A DNA stretch of 64,000 bases, from NCBI GenBank assembly GCA_013423325.1, contig BLJB01000019.1:124001-188000 (forward strand), given 5' to 3'. Made by a program: the position numbers and the translations under genes. Below are positions 11,711 through 22,156 of this stretch, piece after piece. Origin of the DNA: Usnea hakonensis (taxonomy: Eukaryota > Ascomycota > Lecanoromycetes > Lecanorales > Parmeliaceae). The notes below the pieces were generated by a model. That model searched no databases. It was given only the letters and a program-made list of their open reading frames with translations, and was not told the DNA's origin. The first letter of the stretch is position 1, and the number at the start of each line of letters is the position of its first letter.

Positions 11711-13262
11711 ATGTTGCCCAAGTCGCTTTACTTCCTTGCCTATGCTACACTAGCTATCGCTCACGACGGCCACGACCAAACGCCAATCGCTGGACCTCAC
11801 AAGAGCTTATGGTACAACACCAGGAGGCCCATCCCAGGTGATGGTGGGACCCAGGTACTTCCTACCTGCCCTGTCACGACTGTCCGAAATTGATTGTGTC
11901 ATACAGGCCGACGCCGTCTTCTCAGGCATCTCCACCTTCGGCCGTCTCCCATACTGGCCCTGTCTCACGGATGACAGCGAGCACTACGATATTGCCTTCC
12001 TAGGTACCTATCCTTCACATGCCCTACCGCCTCCGGCACGCAAGCATTGACCCAAACATCCAGGAGCACCCTTTGACACTGGAACTTCCTATCGCCCTGG
12101 CGCACGTTTCGGCCCTAATGGCATCAGACAAGGTTCTCGCCGTCTCAATCTCTAGTATGTTGTCTTACGTCGGAGGCTCATTGTTACATCAATGGCAAGG
12201 CTCACGCAAAATTCGGTTCAGCGGCGGCTACAACGTCCCCCTCGACGCCAACCCTTTCAACAGCTGGGCCACAGTGCTCGACTGTGGAGATATCCCTGTG
12301 ACCTCGTACGTCTTCACGTTCCCCTTACTACATCATATGAACGGATACTGAGGACTTACCCAGCTACGATAACGCCTACGCGATCCAACAAATCGAAGAA
12401 GGTCACAACAGTCTCCTCATGCGGGCACCTGCCACCAACGCAAAAGAGGTGGGCCCGGCTAAAGACAAAAAGACCCTCCCCCGCATCATCACCCTCGGCG
12501 GCGACCACACCATCACGCTGCCCCTCCTACGCTCCATCAACAAAGCCTACGGCCCCATCAGCGTCATCCACTTCGACTCGCACCTCGACACCTGGCGGCC
12601 GAAAGTCTTCGGCGGCGCCCCTACGTCCCAAGCATCCATCAACCACGGCACGTACTTCTACCACGCGCACGGGGAAGGACTGTTGGCGAACGACACAAAC
12701 ATACACGCGGGCATCCGCACGACGTTGAGCGGGATGAGCGACTACGACAACGACGGATACTGCGGCTTCGAGATTGTCGAGGCGAGGGAGATTGACACGA
12801 TTGGCATGGCCGGTATCATCAAAAAGATCCGAGACCGCGTCGGCACCGAAAAGCCAGTCTACCTATCCATCGACATTGACACTTTGGACCCAGCATGTAA
12901 ACCTCCCCCCCCACCCCCAAACTCTTCCCCTCCCCCCAAAAACCAAACCCACAAACTAACCAACCCCCCCAACAGTCGCCCCCGCAACCGGCACCCCCGA
13001 AACAGGCGGCTGGACGACGCGCGAGCTGCGCACCATAATCCGCGGTCTGGAAGGCGTCAACTTTGTCGCCGCCGACATCGTCGAGGTGGCCCCCGCGTAC
13101 GACACCAACGCCGAGCACACGACCATGGCGGCGGCGGACACGCTATTCGAGGTGATGGGGTTGATGGTGAAGAGGGGGCCCATGAACGTGATGGGGGATG
13201 GGACGGTGAGGGGGGATGGGGAGGAGGATGCTGTCAGGAGGGGGGGGAGGGAGGAGCTGTGA
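11711..13262 (+). CDS. Agmatinase/arginase-family ureohydrolase with signal peptide
   Basis: Six exons (11711-11854, 11907-12003, 12064-12154, 12222-12305, 12364-12896, 12976-13262) encode 411 residues. The first 17 residues (MLPKSLYFLAYATLAIA) look like a secretory signal. The ureohydrolase metal-site motifs are complete: GGDHT near 184-188, FDSHLD near 209-214 and SIDIDTLDP near 307-315, giving the usual His and Asp ligands for two Mn ions. GAPFDTGTSYRPGARFGP and the PATGTPETGGW loop favour the agmatinase branch, which hydrolyses guanidino substrates such as agmatine to urea and an amine, over true arginase. The exact substrate is not proven, and fungal secreted or vacuolar members are poorly characterised. 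The last intron is strikingly C-rich. The gene converges with argininosuccinate synthase, 373 bp away. Confidence 0.92.
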
Positions 13263-13635
13263 GGATATGGGAGGGTGGGTGAGAGGAGGAGGGTATGACG
13301 TATATGGGATGGGGGAAGGGATGTATATAGCTTTGATTGAGTGGTACTTTAAAGCGGCGAGTGAGAGGGACATTCCCGCAATGTTGGCGCATGTCCGTAC
13401 GGCATAGGATATTCTAGACAGGGACATGATATCAAAGTTCTTCACGACCCCAACTTCTCAAAATTGTCCACGAACTCTAACTTTTCGAACCGCCCACGAG
13501 GCCATTGTTCAATCAGATCAGATCAGATCAGATGAGCACGCTCACCCAACCATTTTCCGTAATCTCCTCGTTTCAACCCCTTCCCAACCCATCAACCCAC
13601 ACAAAAACCTTCGCCTCTTCAGACAAATCTCCCCC
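13263..13635. other. Convergent spacer with pentanucleotide repeat
   Basis: The spacer lies between the agmatinase-like and argininosuccinate synthase stop codons. G-rich sequence near the upstream stop is followed by (ATCAG)4 at 13512-13531. No gene is seen. Confidence 0.6.
13512..13531. repeat. Tandem pentanucleotide (ATCAG)4
   Basis: Four exact copies of ATCAG in the convergent 3' spacer. Confidence 0.9.
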
Positions 13636-15866
13636 CTATTTCCCCCGCGCCAAATCCTCCCCGGCCTCCAACTTCGCCCTCCCAAACTTCTTGAGCCGGA
13701 TGGCATTGATATTAATGAAGCCCGTCGTATCAACGGGGTCGAAGTTCAAGAGCTCGTCCATCGAGGACTCGTGTTCGTCGTAGAGCTTCTCGGTTTCCGA
13801 GGCGCGGCCCAGGATGTCGCAGTTGCCCTTGTAGAGGCGGAGGGTGACGGAGCCGTTCTGTGGAGGGAGGTTAGGGAAGAATAGGGAGGTGATTGGGGAG
13901 ATGGAAGGGGAAGGGGATGGGAGGGAGGAGGGGAGGGGGACTTACGACGCGCTGCTGGGAGAAGAGAAGGCTGTTTTCTACGAATCTGTGCGGGGGGGTT
14001 TCACGAGTCAGCTCTTATCAAATATCTTGAGTGGCTGATCGAGGAGTGAAGTAGATTGCATCTTGAAGAGAAAAGGAGGAGAAAGGGCCGAGCGACTTAC
14101 TCTCTTTCTGGGCTGAAGTAGCTGCATCGCGAGGAGTCAGCGGGGAAGAAATGGTGATATGGTAGTTGCAACTTACAGTCCATTATATAAGATCTCAGTC
14201 CAAGTGCTAAAGTAAGACGTTAATACCTGGAAAATCTTTGAATCGCAGAGGCCAGCAGGAACGTACTGGGTGACAAATTGGTCGCGAAGACTTCGGACCC
14301 TACCATCGAGGACAAGCCCCTCGAGGTCGAGATGCGCCCAACGTAAAATCGTCATAGCCGGCGAGTCGTAACACCTGCAGAAGATAAGTAAGGCTATACC
14401 AAGTGCAGGCGCTATAGGTGGCATCTCGCACCCTCTGGATTTGATCCCGATGAAGCGATTCTCGACAATGTCAATCCTTCCTGGAGTGACGGTCAGTAAA
14501 GGAAAGAAATTCGAGGAAGGTGCATCTGTTACCAACGCCATGCTTTTTGCCCATGGCGTTCAAAGCATAGAAAAGATCCATACTATCCGTCCACTCATTG
14601 CCTTCTGAGCTGACCTTGACAGGGATGCCCTTCTCGAAGCGAATGGTGACCTCCTGTGGAGTGTTTGGAGCCGTCAAAGGATCATCGGTGCGTGTCCACA
14701 TGCCGTCAGGAGGAGGTCGTGATGGATCTTCTAGTTGTCCGCTCTCATAGCTGCACTAAGTCCGCAATCAGATAAGTAGCAGAATGTGGCTAATATCGCA
14801 AATGGTAATATTACATGAGCTATGTTGTCGTCCCTAGCTTGACATCAGATAACCTTCTCCTAGGACAGCGACCAAAGAGCATGGAGTGCAGATCTGGCGG
14901 AATACGCGTCGGCGTGATGCTTACATTGAGTATGGCTTAGCCTTGGTAGATGTGACGGGGATGCCCATCTTCTCGGCATAGTCAAGCAAATCATTACGGC
15001 CTTGGAAACGCTTGAAAAATTCCGGGTCTCTCCACTGCCGCAGTTCTCGAGTCAGCATTGACTGTCTGAAGGCGATTCTAAGACGAATGTCCCAAGGATG
15101 AAAGAAAAAGTAGAGGGATACTTGCCGGTGTAATGATTTTTATGCCTGGAGCAAGGGTATGGAAGCTTAGTTCAAACTTGGACAGTCAGGACTGTCATCG
15201 ATGAAACCGCCGTATCCAAAAAGATTTTGATAGACAACAGCTAATTTCGAATACTTACGCGCACTTGGTCGTTACCCTTTCCCGTACATCCTGCGAACGA
15301 TGTCAAAGTAAGTGGTGATTTTCTTGCAAAGCTCTCGAGAGCATGGCATCCAGACACAGAAGGAAAAAGAGGTGCAAGTTACCGTGGCTCACGATGTCAC
15401 AGCCTTCGTCTTTGGCCACCTGAATCTGAGCTTTCGCTATCACAGGTCGAGCAAGACTAGTACCCAGCAAATATCGGCCTTCGTACTGGGCATTGCACTG
15501 GATAGCTCTGAAACACTGTCAAACCGTCAGGAGGTCTCAATATCTTACTATGAGCAGTGAATGCATACCAAGTCGTCGATGAACTCTTTCCGAAGATCTT
15601 TTACGACTAATTTTTCCGCGCCTATTCTGAAAGCAAGGTGTCAGTATCTGTATATGCAGATTAACAAGCCCAGACAAGCCTCGGGCTTGAAGGAAGTCTT
15701 ACTTGATAGCTTTTTCCCTCACAGCTTCCCAATCCTCCTCCTGGCCGACATTGGCCAAAAAGCATACGACAGTATATTGTGCTTCAAGTAGATACTTTAA
15801 TATGCAGGAGGTGTCCAGCCCACCACTGTAAGCTAGACAGATTTTCTGTTTCTGCTTGGTTGCCAT
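13636..15866 (-). CDS. ARG1: Argininosuccinate synthase
   Basis: Fourteen exons on the minus strand give 419 residues: 15866-15703, 15626-15569, 15515-15383, 15290-15259, 15176-15126, 15034-14925, 14833-14815, 14755-14533, 14480-14432, 14374-14267, 14206-14177, 14121-14101, 13985-13946, 13857-13636. Lengths sum to a whole number of codons. The enzyme joins citrulline and aspartate with ATP in arginine synthesis. AYSGGLDTS (residues 11-19) is the ATP-binding N-type motif. Other family blocks are EGRYLLGTSLARPVIAKAQ, GCTGKGNDQVRFE, KPYSMDDNIAH, YESGQLEDP and FIGIKSRGCYDSPAMTIL. Intron 5 (15035-15125) begins GC (exon ends CCG, intron gcaagt). Exons 7 (19 nt) and 12 (21 nt) are microexons. Thirteen introns is high for this window. 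The gene faces the agmatinase-like gene. Confidence 0.96.
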
Positions 15867-16789
15867 TTTGTTTGTATTATTGCACGGTCTCGAATGCTAA
15901 TGGAAGATGGAAGAAAAGTGTAGGCAACGTGGGGAAGCAAGAGGAAGTATATGGTATGTTGTATGTTATATTTTGTGGAAGAAGAAAATTGGAATGAATT
16001 GAGTTTTATCTGTGTGACGCAAAATCAGAGAATGAAATTTATTCCCTGCAACGCTAAGATAGCGCTAAGATAAGGTGAGTAAAAAGCCTCCGAGCCAAAG
16101 GAACTTGCTAGGTTCAAAACAGGACGAGATGATATGACCAACGAAATCAATCACATCTCCAAAGGAACACGGCCTTCTAGAGCTTGCCAGGAGAGCCAGT
16201 ACGCTCACATTCAGATCAAACCTCTTGCACCAGATGCCGGATAGGTCTGGACGGCATGAGATGAAGCCTAGCGGCGTCTTTGAAAGACCGCACTCTGTTC
16301 TAATGGGGGAATCCGATAGCACGTGGCAATATGTCGATATGATCGAGCCTCTGATGATACTCGAGGTAGTAACCGAGTGCTCGGAAAGGCTTTCGAAGCC
16401 GAAATCAGAGGTATAGCTCGTGGAGAGCTTGGTTGCCGGCATGCTGCTCAGCACGAGACGATGAGGATTCCGGAGAGGCACGGCGAGCTTGGAATTGGTA
16501 TGGAAAAGCTTGAAGTATGCCGATGATCGATTGTGCACTCTAAGAGGCTAGGAAAACCCGCTGAACTACTTCTAAAGAAAATGATTGCCTCTCTGATTAT
16601 TGATCCTCGACCGGACGCACACCGCATGTGCATGCTCTTTGAGTCATCGTAGTGATACAGAAATGAAAGCTGCAAGGAAACATCCGACGAGTATCCGAAG
16701 CCTGCTCCTTCGCACCCATAAGCCCTCCACCTTGGCAATCTAAGTCTTCCTCAATTACAGGCGAGCTATGGCCATTGGTGTTCGATAGT
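15867..16789. other. Argininosuccinate synthase promoter and Yra1 3' region
   Basis: This 923-bp stretch lies between two minus-strand genes and should contain the ARG1 promoter and the Yra1 3' UTR. Open frames at 16065-16538 on either strand show no recognisable domain. Confidence 0.5.
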
Positions 16790-18814
16790 TCACTACAGCA
16801 GTGGTTAGCAAGCAACAGACTTTCGATCTCTCGAGCGTTACTCACAGAGATCTCATCCATGCCAATCTCCTCGCCATTCGTAGCTGGTGCAGTAGCGCCG
16901 TTCACAGTAGCTGCAGCATCTGTGGTGGCAGCGGTCCCATTTGCAGCGTTGGCGTCAAAGTAGTCGACCATTTCTGCGTCAAGTTCGTCTGCAGTCTTCG
17001 CCTTAGGACGTCCGGCATTCCGGCCCCGACGTGCTCCACGTCCTCCAACACGTCCTCCTCGAGTAGCTGTACCATTGGTCGCCGGCTTCGCGGCGGCAGA
17101 CTTTGGCTGACCCTTGCCTTGTCTGTTTTGTCGAATGAACGTCAGTCTTGGGCACTCTAAGGATGTTGACGCTGGAACTTACGTTACACGTTCACCTAAG
17201 CCCGGTGTGGGAATTGTAGCAGCTTTGGATGCGTTGAGGACGACTTCAATCTTCAGCGACGTCAGTTAAATAGTCAATCATGGCCACCTTAGTATCCTTT
17301 ACCTTCATGGGGCGCTTGTCCACCAACATTCCATTGAGTTGGGTGAGAGCATCGTTGGCACTGCCTGGCTTGCTGAAGATAATGGTCGCAATGCCGCGGC
17401 TCACACCGTTAGGCCCATATGTGAGCATCGCTTTCTTGACTTGGCCAACAGATTTGCCGAAGTATTCCTACAGTCAGAAGTTTTGTATTGAGTCAGTCCA
17501 CTGGTATGTCGTCAAAAGTTGTGTAAAAGATGCGACAGAATGGCGAGTACACCCAAGAGGAGAAGACATCTACGGAGATTTTAACCAGCCCAACGGCTCC
17601 TTGCTCTTCGAGCATCAGCGAGCGAGCAGCGAGCGTCAGTAATATTAGTACACGCCAAGTCGAATCCTGGTCCTTGTAGGGGTATCCGTTAGTCTTCCAC
17701 AACCATCGATGGCTGCATGTATGGCCAGTTTATAGAGTGGGCATCCCTTGCTTCGAAAGTATTTCTCCGAGATGCGTTGGCCCCATATGTCGCTCCACAT
17801 GACCACCAATAATATTTTGGAGGTCTTCCAGGTGAGATTTGGAAAGGAATTGTGATGTCGCATTGGAGAGCGGTATCGCGAAAAGCAATTCTGGTTCGGC
17901 GATGTGAAAAGGCGTGAGTAGCTCGCCATCCGCTTGTCAAGCATCATGCGTAGGCTGTCTAGAGAAGCGAATATTTTGAAGCCTCGTCACTCTATGTGCC
18001 TTTGGAAAAAGTGTCCGCGGTTTTTGCGAGGTCCAAAATCGCAGGTCCAGGATGCTCGAAGTTCCATGGGCTGTCTCGCTCTCGCTGCTGTGCTCGCTGA
18101 TGCTCAAAGCCATGTGAACCACGCATGATATAAGATTGGATACTCGACAGTCACTTCCCCAAAAGCAATACCATCTTCTCTCCTCACAGTCTTTTGCTCT
18201 AAAGCTGTTGTAGTCTGTTTGCCAGGCAGAGCATACAACGCAGCATTAGTCGCTGCAAGACTTTGGTGTGAGCTCGACTTCTCATCGCTTTGCGTCATGC
18301 TTCGTAACAAAGCGAGCTAAAGCCGAAGGAAGGAGTAGAGTGTTACCCGCGCCTTCTCCTATGGTGTCCAAATGGGAAAGAGCTCGTGCTCAAAGGAAAA
18401 TAGGTCGCTCCACGAACGATCGGAAAGGGCCGCAATAATCGAGTGTACAGAAGCCTTCGAGAAAAGTCCGACACGTGGTGGCCTCAGGTTAAACATACCT
18501 TGATCTGGAACTCGTTCACATCGGAGGGCTAAACATGTCAGCTGTTGCGACACGATGAGCATATCAGGGAGCCTTACCAAGTTGCTCACGATGATCTTGG
18601 ACTCTCCATTCCCTGCGGCTGGACCGCTTGGAACTACACTCTTTGCAGGTGCAGTCTTAGAACCTCTTGTATTCTTCTGGATTCCTCCTACGGGAGCCAC
18701 TGTAGCTGCCTTAGTTGCGTTTCCAACGCGACGACCTCCGCGTCCACGACGGCCAGCGGTCTTGCGACGGGTGCTGAGGATTTCATCAAGGCTCTGGTCT
18801 AGCTTTCCAGACAT
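16790..18814 (-). CDS. YRA1: mRNA export adaptor Yra1/ALYREF (REF family)
   Basis: Exons 18814-18578, 18528-18499, 17467-17303, 17250-17183, 17122-16846 and 16792-16790 encode 259 residues. The N-terminus MSGKLDQSLDEIL is the REF-N motif. An Arg/Gly-rich segment (RRKTAGRRGRGGRRVG) follows, then one RRM from about residue 75 (KIIVSNL) to 145 (RPMKIEVVL), with RNP1-like SRGIATIIF. A second Arg/Gly-rich region (RGGRVGGRGARRGRNAGRP) precedes an acidic tail ending EEIGMDEIS, the C-terminal box that contacts the helicase Sub2/UAP56. The protein links TREX-loaded mRNA to the Mex67 exporter. Intron 2 (17468-18498) is 1031 bp, against 49-52 bp for the other internal introns, and falls just before the RRM helix EYFGKSVGQV. 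The final exon holds only the stop codon. Confidence 0.93.
17468..18498 (-). other. Unusually long (1031-bp) intron of YRA1
   Basis: The donor is gtatgt and the acceptor is ctgactgtag. It is more than ten times the typical intron length here. Its reading frames show no recognised gene. It matches the position of the long autoregulatory intron of yeast YRA1 as I recall it. Confidence 0.85.
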
Positions 18815-19480
18815 TGTGAGATGTTGATGAATATAAATTGATGGATGCGAAGTTGGCTTTGGCTGATTAAAAGGTATGGATTAGGAGAGCTGAATATCTC
18901 GGGCAGGGGAGGCTGAATGTATCTTCACGCGACACAGTCTTGATGGCAAGATCGAAATGTGTGAACTGTGAAGCGGCTGTGGATGGTATGCTTACAAGAG
19001 CAAGAGACTGGTGATGGTGAGGAGGGACGGTCTGATGGCTTAAATAGAATTTGTTTGCTGTGTTGGCTTATTGTGGTACTGAGTTGGAACTGAGTTGTGG
19101 CAGGCAAGTCTTTGACACGAAGCGGCTCGAGTGATTGAGAGAAAGTGAATGTAGTGTGTGTTGTGATATCGCTGCTGAGTATGATGATGTGTTGGAGGAT
19201 AAGTGTCGAAAATTGAAGAAGAAAGGGCGAGGCAACTGAATGAATCAGTTGGGGCCGCGCTAAGTTTTACAGGCTAGTCCCGATGCGGCTCTACAGGGAA
19301 TGCGCAGGATATCGTGCATGAGGTGGATGCAAATGGCTTTACGTTCAGCGACTGAAGGATTATCATCATCGCTGCGCTTGCATACATACCCGAATTGCAT
19401 ACTGTTGCTGGCATATCAATCCTTCGCTCAATAGCCTACTTGTGTTCTGTTCAGTCAGGCTTCATCAGACTGAAGAAACC
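18815..19480. other. YRA1 upstream region
   Basis: A 666-bp spacer between YRA1 and VPS24, both on the minus strand. It presumably holds the YRA1 promoter and a long leader. No gene is recognised. Confidence 0.5.
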
Positions 19481-20214
19481 TCAACTCTTCAAAGCCTCCA
19501 ACCTCCCCCTCATCTGCTCCAGCGTAGCCTCCTGTTCTTCCAGGTCTTCTTCCTCGGCCGCTGCTTCTTCCTCCACAGGCTTCTGGTCCACCTTTGCCGC
19601 CCCCAGCTTGCCTTGTAATATCTCGCCGAGCACCTTGTCGACCTCAGCATCCGCTTCCTCATCTTCACCTTCCATAAGATTATCGTCTGGAAGACTATCC
19701 CCCACCATCTCCTCAATGATACCCGCCTTCATCAGCTCCTGTGATAGCTCCCGCATCGTCCCTGTAAGCTCTGGTAATCGCACCAAAGTATTCACGTCTT
19801 TCATTATCCCCGTAGAAGCCTTGACACTTCCCTCGATCTTCCTGACCGAAAACGCCTCATTCACCTGCATCTGCACACTCTGTAATTGTGCCTTACTCGT
19901 AGCAAGCCGATTGCTTTGCTTCCGTATCCTGATCAACTCTTTCGCGAATGTGCGAGTCTCTTGCGCTGCCTGTTTGGCTTGGGAGGGGTTTCTTTGGCCT
20001 CGTTTCGAGGCTTGGAGGATGTATTGGCGGGTCTTCTGATCTAGTTGCTTGAGCTGGAGCATGTCACGATCCAGTTTCCGAGTGTTGGCTCGTATGAGGC
20101 TGCTACACTTTCGCATCTGTCAAAGGTCAGTGCTCTGCTTGCTCGGCCCTCCGCGGGGTGACTGACCTGCGCCGCCGGGTCAGGCTTGAAGAAGACGGCT
20201 TTGATTGACTCCAT
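19481..20214 (-). CDS. VPS24: ESCRT-III subunit Vps24/CHMP3
   Basis: Exons 20214-20167 and 20116-19481 (50-bp intron) encode 227 residues. MESIKAVFFKPDPAAQ then MRKCSSLIRANTRKLDRD is the Vps24 N-terminus with its basic membrane-binding helix 1. The Snf7-fold core is highly helical (LQLKQLDQKTRQYILQASK). The acidic C-terminal part (GEDEEADAEVDKVLGEIL) ends with a MIM1-like helix EQMRGRLEALKS that docks the MIT domain of Vps4. Vps24 caps Snf7 filaments during multivesicular body sorting and membrane scission. The start codon exon is short and lies 439 bp from the divergent p23 gene. Confidence 0.94.
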
Positions 20215-20653
20215 GATTGAGAAGGAGTGAGCACCGAGTAAATATTTCCTTCCTATCTCATGCCCATGGTGTTACGTTGAATGAGTACAGAGTAGGCAGC
20301 TTCATAAGCTTCTTTTCCAGGTTGATGCCCCCCCACTAGACTCAAAGCCACGATGATCTGGAATGCCTTTGCTTAGGCGAAAGAGCTGTTCGATTAAGCC
20401 ATCGACTGGCTCCTCTATAAGCTTAGCGATATCCGTATTTGATCTACGATGCAGCAAGCCGAAGTTCAGCATAGGCTCCGTTTCCACCAAATTCGATCAC
20501 AATCTTCAGCCTTGTAGAGCCGCGCTAGACATCACTATTCCTTCAAACAGTCTACAATTTCCCACACAATCCCTCGACACTGCTACTTTTTCTGGACAAT
20601 TGTCAACAATCAGCGCCAGCATTGAATTACACTAATCAGCCATTTTCTTGATC
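20215..20653. promoter_or_regulatory. Divergent promoter region VPS24 / p23
   Basis: A 439-bp spacer between two divergent starts. No clear TATA box or well-formed heat-shock element was identified by eye. Confidence 0.5.
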
Positions 20654-21548
20654 ATGTCTGACTCGACGCAGACCACGCCAGAGGGTGAGCAGCCACCTCA
20701 CCAACGATCCTCACACAAATCTCAGCCTCTCTGAACAAATGTGTGAAACTGACTCTGCTCGTAGTCACCTGGGCTCAGCGCTCCTCGTCCTCCGATCCAG
20801 AGCGCAACTACATCCTCCTCACCATCGCCGCCCCAGATGTCCCCGACAAATCCTTCAAAGTCGACCTGAAACCCACCTCCCTAACCTTCACCGGCCACTC
20901 CGACACGAAGAAAACCACCTATCACGTCGAACTCGAATTCTTCGGAGAAATCGACGTCGAGAAAAGCAAAACGCATCACACCTCGCGCGATGTGGAGTTT
21001 GTACTCCGAAAGAAGGAGCTCAAGGAGGAATACTGGCCAAGGCTGTTGAAAGAGACCAAGAAAGTGCATTTCCTCAAGACCAACTTCGACAAGGTAGGCG
21101 CTCGTCATTCCCGACATAACGAGACTGCCCATACTGACTGAGATCTTCCAGTGGGTTGATGAGGACGAGCAAGACGCCGCGCCTGAGGAAGATGCAGGAG
21201 GAATGGGAGGTATGGGCGGCATGGGAGGAATGGAGGGCATGGGCGGCATGGGAGGAATGGGCGGAATGGGCGGCGACGGAGGCTTTGGCGGCATCGGTAC
21301 GTTCCCGTTCGATCCAAAATTGCAGCCAACCCACTAACCCCCCCACAGATTTCTCGAAGCTCGGCGGTGGTGCAGGCGGCATGCCCGACATGGGCGACAT
21401 GGGCGACGAGGCCGGCGAAGGCGGCGACGACGACGACGACGAGATGCCAGAGCTCGAAGACGAAGAAGCAGACGGCCAAGAAGGAAAGGGCAAAGGCAAG
21501 CAAGCCGGCGAGCCCGCCACGAGCTCCAAGATCGAAGAGGTGGCTTAG
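20654..21548 (+). CDS. SBA1: Hsp90 co-chaperone p23/Sba1
   Basis: Exons 20654-20684, 20765-21093, 21152-21296 and 21349-21548 encode 234 residues. The CS domain starts right after the first intron (VTWAQRSSSSDPERNYILL) and includes DLKPTSLTFTG and the conserved WPRLLKE segment (about residues 90-96), which contacts Hsp90 in its ATP-bound closed state. After the domain comes WVDEDEQ, then a Gly-Met-rich tract of repeated GGM units interrupted by one GME. A highly acidic tail (GDDDDDEMPELEDEEAD) follows. This tail organisation is normal for filamentous fungal p23, though longer than in yeast Sba1. All introns are GT-AG. Confidence 0.95.
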
Positions 21549-21978
21549 ATCGTGAGATCTAGTACATAGCGAGCGAGCAGGTTGGTCATATCATATCAGA
21601 GAGGCGATTATCTTGAGGGACATGAATAGTGGTTGCCGATGCCGGGAATGCTGCGATATTGACGCATTAGATAGATTTTATTCTTTCAGCGGGGTATTGC
21701 CAAAAAGCGGATTCCAGAGGCTCGTTTCCTTCGAAGGGGTTATTCTCCACTCTGCTCAAATGTTCCATCAACTACAATGTGTCTCGGCATTCCCTCTACA
21801 GCCAATCCTTGCACCTGCAATAGAAGCATTCTCAACACGAACATGTATTCCAAGACCTCCCTACACATATATATATAAATACTACTTCATTCCCATCTCC
21901 ATGCGCAGCATTGAAACCCAATTCTGTGCTGGCCTAGTGCCCAAAGCATCCCGCCGTCTGCTTCTGACCCCAATATCT
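21549..21978. other. Convergent spacer p23 / aquaporin
   Basis: No gene recognised. A stretch near 21868-21883 is a (TA)n run (catatatatataaata). Confidence 0.5.
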
Positions 21979-22125
21979 CTACTCAACATGATCAGACTGT
22001 TTGCTGAGCCCATACTCATCCGAGCTCCCATTCCCCTGCCTATCTCTCAGCACATTCGCAGCCCCAGTCTCAATCACGCCCTACATCACACACCCTGTCA
22101 GCTACCGAATCTCTTTCTCAGACCC

Positions 22126-22156
<31 letters not shown>

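Noticed and set aside
17640..18360. Possible nested gene inside the long YRA1 intron
   Set aside because: Frames of 60-120 codons on both strands show no domain or coherent splice structure.
21074..21529. Ser/Pro/His-rich frames antisense to p23
   Set aside because: They are shadows of the Gly-Met-rich and acidic repeats of p23.
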